A stretch of 8,354 nt of DNA, taken from Bacillota bacterium. GTDB lineage: Bacteria; Bacillota; Desulfotomaculia; Desulfotomaculales; Desulfotomaculaceae. The notes under the pieces are model-generated. The model was not told the DNA's origin, ran no database searches, and saw nothing but the letters and a program-made list of their open reading frames with translations. The DNA is taken from assembly GCA_023481335.1 (NCBI GenBank), contig JAMCWI010000099.1:476-8829 (forward strand). The letters are read 5' to 3'. Made by a program: the position numbers and the translations under genes. Below are positions 1 through 5,661 of this stretch, one piece after another. Positions within the stretch are counted from its first letter, which is position 1. Each line of letters starts with the position of its first letter.

Positions 1-1
1 A

Positions 2-1598
2 GGCGTGTGCTGCGGCACCACCCCGGAACATATTAAGGCCATTGGGCAAAGTGTTAAAGGATTACCCTTCAGAATACGTGATAAAAAATTTAGCCTGCGG
101 GTGGCCAGCCGGGTGAAAACCGTGACCATTGATCCCCAGGGGATGCCGGTGGCCATTGGGGAACGTCTGAACCCCACCGGCAAAAAGGCGCTGCAGGCGG
201 AGATTAAGGAAGGCAAGACCGAGATTACCCGCCGGGATGCCCTGGCCCAGGTGGAGGCCGGTGCCGCCATTCTGGACATTAATGTAGGGGTCGGGGGTGT
301 GGACCAAGTGGCAGCCATGGAGCGGGCTGTCCAAGCAGTGCAGGTGTTGGTGGATACCCCCCTGTGCATAGACAGCACTGACCCCCGGGTTATTGAAGAG
401 GCGCTTAAACTCTACCATGGCAAGGCCATCATTAACTCGGTGAACGGCGAAGAAAAAAGCCTGCAAACCATCTTGCCCTTAGCCAAACGTTACGGTGCCG
501 CCCTCATCGGCCTCACCCTGGATGATGAAGGCATACCGCCTACGGCGGAGGAACGCCTGGCAGTGGCCCGCAAAGTCATGGAGCGAGCCGAGGAATTGGG
601 CATCCCTCGCCAGGATCTGATGATTGACTGTCTGGTGCTCACCGTCAGCGCCCAACCCGAAGGGGTGCCGGAAACCCTGAAGGCCATTGCCCTGGTGAAA
701 AAAGAACTGGGGCTAACCACCAGCCTGGGAGTCAGCAACGTATCCTTCGGCCTGCCCAACCGGGGACTGATCAATGCGGCCTTTTTTGCCATGGCCCTGG
801 CTGCCGGTCTGGATGCCGCCATCTTAAATCCCCAGGAACAGCGCATGATGGAAACCCTGCTGGCCTCGGCGGTGCTGACCGGCCGGGATGTCCGGGCGGC
901 AGCGTACATTGCCCGGGAACAACAGGGCGCAGGTGCTCCGGCAGCTCCCAAGCCGGTGGAGCAGGCGGCGGCCACCCCCCTGGAAATTCTCTACCGGGCG
1001 GTACTTTCCGGGGATAAAGACAACGTCCTTTCTTACATTGAAGATGCTCTAACCCAAGGGCTGACACCCATGGAACTGCTGGATAAGGCCCTGATTCCGG
1101 GGATTGAAGAAGTGGGGCGCCGGTACGGAGAGGGGATCTACTTCCTGCCCCAGTTAATGATGGCCGGTGAAACCATGAGCCGGAGTTTTGAGCGCCTGAG
1201 TCCGGAACTGGCCAAGGGGCCCTCTAAAAAGGTCGGCACCGTGGTACTGGCCACTGTAAAGGGCGACATTCATGATATCGGCAAGAACATTGTGTCGGTG
1301 ATGCTGGCCAATCACGGCTTTGAAGTGATTGATCTGGGCAAAAACGTGGACAACGAAGAGATTCTTCAGGCAGCCCGGGAGCACCAGGCGGCCATCATCG
1401 GCTTAAGTGCTTTGATGACCACCACCATGGTACATATGCCGGAATTGATCAACCGGGTAAGGGAACAGGGCCTTCCCTGCAAAGTCATGGTGGGGGGGGG
1501 CGGCGGTGACCGCCCAGTATGCCAAAGAAATCGGCGCCGACGGCTATGCAGTGGATGCCGTAGAAGCCGTCAGTATTGCCAAGCATCTGGTAAGTTGA
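2..1598 (+). CDS. metH: Corrinoid-dependent methionine synthase (MetH-like), 5' partial, frameshifted near the 3' end
   Basis: Transfers a methyl group from methyltetrahydrofolate through bound cobalamin to homocysteine in the cytoplasm. The gene enters from the left edge in the frame starting at base 2. Its first residues, GVCCGTTPEH, are the Cys-Cys zinc-binding end of the homocysteine methyltransferase domain. Next come the pterin-binding domain (from GERLNPTG near 167; DINVGVGG, CIDSTDP and GVSNVSFGLPNR are visible to about 900), the four-helix B12 cap (about 985-1200) and the B12 Rossmann domain with the cobalt-ligand motif DIHDIG at 1264-1281. No C-terminal AdoMet reactivation domain follows, unlike E. 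coli MetH. At the G run 1492-1500 the frame breaks: as written it runs to 1618 with an Arg-rich tail, but skipping one G gives VGGAAVTAQYAKEIGADGY and a stop at 1596-1598, the expected domain end. A sequencing or assembly error is most likely. Other corrinoid methyltransferases share the last two domains, but the zinc-domain remnant favours MetH. Confidence 0.9.
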
Positions 1599-1601
1599 TA
1601 A

Positions 1602-3272
1602 ATGCATCATGGGGATGATCCAGTGGCTTCCGATAAAAAGGCCCCTTTTACCATAACCTTTACGCCGGGCTCCCGCAGCATGGAAGTTCCTCCGGGAATC
1701 ACAATACTTGAAGCAGCCCGCCAGGCCGGTCTGCATTTGACCGCTCCCTGCGGCGGGACCGGTCGCTGCGGCAAATGTATGGTGAAAGTGACGTCCGGGC
1801 AGGAGGAAACAGCCCAGCCATGGGTTTTAGCCTGTCAAACCACCGTCAGCAATGCTCTGACTGTTGAACTGCCAAGCCGTCCCATGCTGATTCTGGAAAA
1901 AGGGCAAATCCAACCGGTTCCCCTGGAACCGGCAGTTTTCCTGGGCGATCGTGGATTGGTCAAACACCGGGCCGGTATTTCTATGGAGAAAAAAAGTGAA
2001 CCGGGGGAACCACTGCTGGGACTGGCAGTGGACATCGGCACCACCACCCTGGTGAGTTATCTCTATGATCTGGCCGGCGGGCAGAGCCTGGCGGTGGCCT
2101 CCCGGGAAAACGGCCAGCGCTCCTACGGGGCGGATGTGATTTCCCGGCTGGCCTATGCCCTGGAGGGGGATGCCGCTTACCGGGAACTGCGGCAGGCCCT
2201 GGCACACAGCCTGGATCAGCTTATTTTGGACTGCTGCCGGTTGGCCGGAGTAAATCCCCGTTCCATTTATGAAATTGTTGCGGTGGGCAACACACCCATG
2301 ATCCACCTGCTGCTGCATATGCCCGTACAGGGATTGGCGGCAGCCCCGTTCCAACCTGCTGCCAAGGGGCCTTTTTATCGGAACGCCCGGGAACTGGGGT
2401 TGACCTCGGTTACAGCAGCGGTGTGCTATTTGCCGCCCCTGATCGGGGGCTTCGTAGGCTCCGATGCGCTGGCTGCGGCGTTAGCCCAGGGATTTGGCCT
2501 GTCTGCCGGGACTCAGCTGCTGGTGGATATCGGCACCAACGGGGAAATACTTTTACAGGCCGGTGAGCAGTTGCTGGCGGCTTCGGCCCCGGCGGGACCG
2601 GCACTGGAGGGTGGCAGTCTGATGTACGGCATGCCGGCGGTCACAGGGGCGGTCAGTAAAGTTACCATGGATTATGATGTTCACCCGGTGGTCATCGGAA
2701 ACAGCCAGCCCCTGGGCATTTGCGGCTCCGGTGTGGTGGATGCGGTGGCTGAAATGCTCCGGCTGGACTTGATTGACAGCAGCGGGCACCTGGTCAACCC
2801 TTCTGAGATATCGCCGGTGGTTTCTTTTAAAATCAAACAAAGGCTCCAGCAAGGGCAGCGGCAGAACCGTTTTATCCTGGCCGACAAGGTATACCTTGAC
2901 CAAAAGGACATCCGGGAGGTTCAACTGGCCAAGGCGGCAGTGGCCGCCGGCATTCAGGTTATTTTACTGGAGGCGGGGATCAAAGCCGAGGCACTGGAAA
3001 CCTTAGCCCTGGCCGGTGGATTTGGCAATTACCTGAACCCGGCCAATGCCCTGAGAGTGGGCTTGTTAGGAGAAGTGAGGGAATCTAAAATCCACCAGGT
3101 AGGAAATGCGGCAGGTTCCGGAGCCATCATGCTGCTGTTAAACTTTACGGCCAGAGAAAGGGCGGCAGACCTAAGCAAGCGTTTCAAGCACCTGGAGCTG
3201 GCCAATGATGAACGATATCACAGAATTTTTATCCAGCAATTAAATTTTCCGGATAAAGAGTGTGGGGTGTAA
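1602..3272 (+). CDS. RACo-like reductive activator of corrinoid protein (2Fe-2S plus ASKHA ATPase domains)
   Basis: Predicted ATP-dependent activator that reduces inactive Co(II) corrinoid to Co(I). Residues 14-100 form a plant-type 2Fe-2S domain with Cys50, Cys56, Cys59 and Cys78 (C-x5-C-x2-C-x18-C). After a linker, an ASKHA-type nucleotide-binding region shows VDIGTTT (Asp144), VDIGTNGE (Asp309), GICGSG (from Gly372), AGGFGNYL (Gly472) and a late GNAAGSGA. This domain order is that of RACo (formerly DUF4445) proteins; 556 residues is somewhat shorter than I recall for characterised members. The ATG at 1602 lies 3 bases after the corrected metH stop but has no good RBS. A GTG at 1623 with GGGG at 1611-1614 is a plausible alternative, costing 7 residues ahead of the Fe-S domain. 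Placement right after a MetH lacking its reactivation domain strongly suggests MetH is the partner, although acetyl-CoA-pathway corrinoid proteins are the classical substrate. Confidence 0.9.
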   Translation: MHHGDDPVASDKKAPFTITFTPGSRSMEVPPGITILEAARQAGLHLTAPCGGTGRCGKCMVKVTSGQEETAQPWVLACQTTVSNALTVELPSRPMLILEKGQIQPVPLEPAVFLGDRGLVKHRAGISMEKKSEPGEPLLGLAVDIGTTTLVSYLYDLAGGQSLAVASRENGQRSYGADVISRLAYALEGDAAYRELRQALAHSLDQLILDCCRLAGVNPRSIYEIVAVGNTPMIHLLLHMPVQGLAAAPFQPAAKGPFYRNARELGLTSVTAAVCYLPPLIGGFVGSDALAAALAQGFGLSAGTQLLVDIGTNGEILLQAGEQLLAASAPAGPALEGGSLMYGMPAVTGAVSKVTMDYDVHPVVIGNSQPLGICGSGVVDAVAEMLRLDLIDSSGHLVNPSEISPVVSFKIKQRLQQGQRQNRFILADKVYLDQKDIREVQLAKAAVAAGIQVILLEAGIKAEALETLALAGGFGNYLNPANALRVGLLGEVRESKIHQVGNAAGSGAIMLLLNFTARERAADLSKRFKHLELANDERYHRIFIQQLNFPDKECGV

Positions 3273-3274
3273 AC

Positions 3275-3538
3275 ATGAATAAAAAGAAATTTTTCATCCA
3301 TGCTCTTGGGATATTTCTTACCATTACCGCCCTGCAGGCATTTACGGTAACGATAGAATTGACCAAAGAAGCAGGCATCATCCGGTACACTGAATATGCC
3401 AAAACAGTTTTAGCCAAGGATTTATGGATCAAAATCTTTATCTCACTGTTAACGGGCTTTATTATCGTAAGGTACATGACAGGCAGCCGGGTTAACAGAC
3501 AATCAAAAAGCAAAGGTACCAAAAAACACCGGCGATAA
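3275..3538 (+). CDS. Small two-helix membrane protein of unknown function
   Basis: I do not recognise this 87-residue protein. It has two hydrophobic stretches, about residues 6-27 and 50-68, separated by a mixed-charge segment, and a strongly basic tail (RVNRQSKSKGTKKHRR) likely to face the cytoplasm. A hairpin of two helices with both ends inside fits. The ATG at 3275 is chosen because GGGGTG at 3264-3269 sits at good distance. An in-frame GTG at 3260 would overlap the upstream gene and lacks an RBS. The gene starts 2 bases after the RACo-like stop and its own stop lies inside a strong terminator, so it is the last gene of the metH operon. Base composition is more A/T-rich than the two genes before it. 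A role in membrane attachment or electron supply is only a guess. Confidence 0.75.
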   Translation: MNKKKFFIHALGIFLTITALQAFTVTIELTKEAGIIRYTEYAKTVLAKDLWIKIFISLLTGFIIVRYMTGSRVNRQSKSKGTKKHRR

Positions 3539-3554
3539 ACCAGTCGGTGTTTTT
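3522..3554 (+). terminator. Rho-independent terminator of the metH operon
   Basis: AAAAACACCGGC at 3522-3533 pairs with GTCGGTGTTTTT at 3543-3554, a 12-bp stem with one G-U pair and a 9-base loop. The right arm ends in five Ts. The left arm overlaps the last codons and stop (3536-3538 lies in the loop) of the small membrane-protein gene. The A and T tracts on both sides could allow some termination on the opposite strand too. Confidence 0.85.
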
Positions 3555-3647
3555 GTTCATTTAATATCAAAATATTTACTGGTCAATAATACCAGGATTT
3601 TTGCCGGCGGAGTTTGGACAACCTAAGTTACGGGAGGTGTTACATCA

Positions 3648-3782
3648 ATGGCGAAAGAAAAACGTACTGCCAAGCCTGCGGAAGAATTGGAAAAACTGAC
3701 TTCCGATTGCGCCGCTGAGTGTCCTGACACCTGCAGTGCCGCTTCTGACGGCTGCGGCAGCATGTCCAATGACTGCCAATAG
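3648..3782 (+). CDS. 44-residue cysteine-rich peptide, unknown function
   Basis: A short gene with a strong RBS, GGGAGGTG at 3632-3639, 8 bases before ATG 3648, ending with TAG at 3780-3782. The first 20 residues are charged and helical-looking (MAKEKRTAKPAEELEKLTSD). The last 24 hold five cysteines at 21, 25, 29, 36 and 43 (spacing x3, x3, x6, x6) among Ala, Ser, Asp and Gly. There is no signal peptide or membrane helix. This leader/core-like layout could be a ribosomally made modified peptide, a small metal-binding protein or a redox peptide. It is not the SCIFF family by sequence, and no radical SAM maturase is visible in the window. A terminator starts 11 bases after the stop, so it is probably its own unit or reached by read-through. 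No convincing promoter was seen at 3555-3630. Real translation is well supported by the RBS; function is unknown. Confidence 0.75.
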   Translation: MAKEKRTAKPAEELEKLTSDCAAECPDTCSAASDGCGSMSNDCQ

Positions 3783-3793
3783 TAACACTCTTT

Positions 3794-3828
3794 GAAGAAG
3801 AGCGGGGATTCCGTTCTTCTTCTTTTTT
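3794..3828 (+). terminator. Rho-independent terminator after the Cys-rich peptide gene
   Basis: GAAGAAGAGCGG at 3794-3805 pairs with CCGTTCTTCTTC at 3811-3822, a 12-bp stem with one G-U pair and a GGATT loop, followed by six Ts at 3823-3828. Confidence 0.88.
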
Positions 3829-3840
3829 GGTTTCGATTAT

Positions 3841-3870
3841 TTCACAAGACAGGAAAAAATTTGCTATAAT
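3841..3870 (+). promoter_or_regulatory. Sigma-A-type extended -10 promoter for the ferredoxin gene
   Basis: TTCACA at 3841-3846 (one change from TTGACA), an 18-base spacer and a perfect TATAAT at 3865-3870 preceded by TGC, the extended -10 motif. Transcription would begin near 3877, leaving a leader of about 108 bases before the ferredoxin ATG at 3985. Confidence 0.75.
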
Positions 3871-3984
3871 TTAACTAACCGGATTATACTGTCATTAATT
3901 CATGGTTAACTTTCTCCTGAAACGGGCATAATTTCCGGTATTGATAGCCAAAATAAGGTTGTTAAATTGAATGGAGGTGTCACC

Positions 3985-4173
3985 ATGAAAGCAGTGGTAG
4001 ACCAGGATCTTTGCATTAGTTGCGGCACTTGTATCGATGTTTGCCCTGAGGTTTATGACTGGAACGACGAGGAAAAGGCTTATGCGGTTGTAGATGAGGT
4101 GCCAGATGGGCAGGAAGACCAAGCGAAAGAAGCTGCCGAAAGCTGTCCCACCGAAGCAATCAAAATCAGCTAG
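3985..4173 (+). CDS. Ferredoxin, single [4Fe-4S] cluster
   Basis: A 62-residue acidic cytoplasmic electron carrier. The cluster ligands are Cys10, Cys13, Cys16 (C-x2-C-x2-C) and Cys54 in the CPTEAI ending typical of clostridial and Desulfovibrio-type ferredoxins. A fifth cysteine, Cys20, followed by Pro, sits where a two-cluster ferredoxin would have its fourth motif cysteine, but the second cluster motif is absent, so one cluster is expected. The ATG at 3985 is chosen for its excellent RBS, GGAGGTG at 3973-3979; a TTG at 3967 in frame lies upstream of that RBS and is unlikely. It has its own promoter (3841-3870) and a hairpin behind it. It could supply electrons to the upstream corrinoid activator or to many other enzymes; the sequence does not decide. 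Confidence 0.93.
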   Translation: MKAVVDQDLCISCGTCIDVCPEVYDWNDEEKAYAVVDEVPDGQEDQAKEAAESCPTEAIKIS

Positions 4174-4179
4174 TCACCC

Positions 4180-4206
4180 GGCCGCCAAGCAACAGGCGGC
4201 CCTTTG
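4180..4206 (+). terminator. GC hairpin behind ferredoxin, weak terminator
   Basis: GGCCGCC at 4180-4186 and GGCGGCC at 4195-4201 form a perfect 7-bp GC stem with an 8-base loop, 6 bases after the ferredoxin stop. Only CTTT follows, so termination may be partial or the hairpin may protect the mRNA 3' end. Confidence 0.55.
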
Positions 4207-4216
4207 CATGTGCAAA
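4203..4216. repeat. Short palindrome TTTGCA-TG-TGCAAA
   Basis: A perfect 6-bp inverted repeat with a 2-base centre, directly behind the ferredoxin hairpin. It could be an operator half-site pair, but no promoter is clearly attached to it and a chance occurrence is possible. Confidence 0.3.
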
Positions 4217-4322
4217 TACGGTGGCGTTGCCGAGTGTTGACAAAGTCCCCGCAGGCAGTCCAAGCCATGTTTAACTTATTAAATATTCCGGCCATTATGG
4301 CCAGAGCCAGGAATAAAACACT

Positions 4323-4370
4323 GAAAGGCATGCTAACGGAACCGATTTAAGCGTGCCTTTCTTGTTTTTG
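4323..4370 (+). terminator. Terminator-like hairpin with no clear gene in front of it
   Basis: GAAAGGCATGC at 4323-4333 pairs with GCGTGCCTTTC at 4351-4361, 11 bp with one G-U pair and a 17-base loop, followed by TTGTTTTTG. It may be the main stop for ferredoxin transcripts that pass the weak hairpin at 4180, the end of an unannotated small RNA, or an attenuator before the glycosyltransferase gene at 4465. Confidence 0.65.
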
Positions 4371-4450
4371 TGGCAGGTGAAACAGATATAGGCGGCGAAT
4401 AACAGTTGGGTGCATAAAGTTGGGCATATTTGGCAAAGATAACCAATGGC

Positions 4451-4457
4451 AGGGGTG
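4451..4457 (+). promoter_or_regulatory. RBS that fixes a TTG start for the glycosyltransferase
   Basis: AGGGGTG ends 7 bases before TTG 4465. The frame has a TGA at 4456-4458, so no earlier start exists, and the first in-frame ATG is at residue 17, inside the conserved N-terminal glycine loop. Confidence 0.75.
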
Positions 4458-4464
4458 AAACCTT

Positions 4465-5637
4465 TTGACCAGGATCAAGGTATTGCATGTGGTAAGGCCC
4501 GCCGCAGGGGGTATGAAAAACCACCTGATCAATTTAATACAATATACGGACCAAACAAGGTTTGACGTCGCTGTGGCCTGTCCCCCCAACACCGCCCTCT
4601 GGGACGAACTTGCGGCCCTTGGAGTCCGGACCATACCCATTTCCTTGGTGGGAGAAATTTCACCAACCAGGGATTATGCAGCGGTACATAGTTTAGTTAA
4701 ATACCTGCATCAATCGGGTACTACTATTTTACATGCCCACAGTTCCAAAGGAGCCCTGGTGGGACGTTTGGCCGCGATGCTGGCCAGAACACCGGTGGTT
4801 ATCTTTACGGCCCATAACAGCATCTTCTATGAAGAATGGCCGGGCTGGAAGAAAAAATTGTTTGCCACGGTGGAGAAGTTTTTAGCCCGGTTCACCGACA
4901 AAATTATAACGGTATCCGATGCCCTAAAACAGGAGTTAATGGAATGGGAAGGTCTGCCCGCCAAACAGTTAACCACAATTTACAACGGCATTGAAGCAGA
5001 CAAGTTTAATATAAAAGCCGATACCAAGGCAATCCGTCGCAGTCTTAAAATACCTGACCTAGGGCCGGTGGTGGGAACCATTGCGCGCCTGGCCCCCCAA
5101 AAGGGTATCAGCCATTTTCTAAAAGCAGCTTCCCTGCTGAAGGAGTACCAGGTGAATTTTCTGGTGGTCGGGGATGGCCCCCTTATGGAAACTCTGAAGC
5201 AGGAGGCCTCGGAGTTGGGTTTGCAAAATCGGGTGCTGTTTGCGGGACGCCGGGAAGATATTGCGGAGATTTTATCCATATTGGATATTTTCGTACTGCC
5301 TTCGGTCACAGAAGGCCTGCCGTTGACTGTTTTAGAGGCCATGGCTGCAGGGAAACCGGTGGTGGCCACCAGGGTTGGCGGTGTGCCGGAAGCCATTGTG
5401 GAAGGAAAAACAGGCTTGGTAGTGGCGCCTAAGGATCCCGAGGCACTGGCGGTGGCCCTTGCAGGCTTAATGGGAGAACGGGATCGCCTGCTTAGAATGG
5501 GTGCAAACGGCCAGAAGCACGTGGTGGAAAAATTTACGGTGAAAATGATGGTGGATAAAACCATGGATTTATACCAGCAGCTACTTACGGAGAAGAAACT
5601 TATCACCAGCAAAAATACAGATCAAAAAATAAAGTAG
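4465..5637 (+). CDS. GT4-family (GT-B fold) glycosyltransferase
   Basis: Predicted cytoplasmic, membrane-associated retaining glycosyltransferase that moves a sugar from a nucleotide-sugar to an acceptor, probably in envelope polysaccharide or glycolipid synthesis. The 390 residues match normal family length. The N-terminal acceptor half begins VLHVVRPAAGGMKNHL, with the glycine loop at residues 15-16, and includes HAHSSKGALVGRLAA. The C-terminal donor half starts near residue 195 (VVGTIARLAPQKGI), continues with FLVVGDGPL, and has the donor-site E-x7-E pair Glu283/Glu291 within EGLPLTVLEAMAAGKPVVAT. There is no signal peptide or membrane helix. The start is a TTG, supported by its RBS. The next gene begins 24 bases after the stop and encodes a large exported membrane protein, so the two are likely co-transcribed. 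Sugar and acceptor cannot be told; CapM/EpsD-like enzymes are closest in style. No good promoter was found upstream. Confidence 0.92.
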   Translation: MTRIKVLHVVRPAAGGMKNHLINLIQYTDQTRFDVAVACPPNTALWDELAALGVRTIPISLVGEISPTRDYAAVHSLVKYLHQSGTTILHAHSSKGALVGRLAAMLARTPVVIFTAHNSIFYEEWPGWKKKLFATVEKFLARFTDKIITVSDALKQELMEWEGLPAKQLTTIYNGIEADKFNIKADTKAIRRSLKIPDLGPVVGTIARLAPQKGISHFLKAASLLKEYQVNFLVVGDGPLMETLKQEASELGLQNRVLFAGRREDIAEILSILDIFVLPSVTEGLPLTVLEAMAAGKPVVATRVGGVPEAIVEGKTGLVVAPKDPEALAVALAGLMGERDRLLRMGANGQKHVVEKFTVKMMVDKTMDLYQQLLTEKKLITSKNTDQKIK

Positions 5638-5661
5638 ATCATTACAGCTACAGGGAAAGAC

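Larger units (their letters stand above)
4207..4464. other. Intergenic region between ferredoxin and glycosyltransferase genes
   Basis: About 260 bases without a supported gene. It contains a terminator-like hairpin at 4323-4370, a direct repeat GTTGGG at 4405-4410 and 4419-4424 each followed by CATA, and the RBS of the glycosyltransferase. A TTGACA at 4237-4242 has no -10 at proper spacing. An unsupported open frame covers 4174-4350 in the ferredoxin frame; inside it a 27-codon ATG frame (4267-4350) lacks an RBS. No known riboswitch was recognised. Confidence 0.6.

Noticed and set aside
62..1736. Several minus-strand open frames of 76-161 codons opposite the metH-like gene
   Set aside because: They overlap a strongly supported + strand gene, have low-complexity or Pro/Arg/Ser-rich translations and no RBS; they are GC-bias shadows.
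1827..2924. Minus-strand frames opposite the RACo-like gene
   Set aside because: The + strand protein has complete Fe-S and ASKHA motifs across this region; the opposite frames show no family features.
3579..3595. CTGGT/ACCAG inverted repeat followed by ATTTTT as another terminator
   Set aside because: A five-bp stem only, 25 bases after a much stronger terminator; too weak to call.
3648..3782. SCIFF (six cysteines in forty-five residues) precursor
   Set aside because: Similar length, but it has five cysteines, different spacing and N-terminus, and no adjacent radical SAM maturase.
4237..4242. Perfect TTGACA as a -35 box upstream of the glycosyltransferase
   Set aside because: No -10-like hexamer at 15-19 bases; the nearest A/T stretch is too far away.
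4174..4350. Stop-codon read-through (for example pyrrolysine at TAG) extending ferredoxin by 58 residues
   Set aside because: The ferredoxin is full length at the TAG, a hairpin follows at once, and an open frame of this size by chance is not rare. Kept only as part of a low-weight finding.
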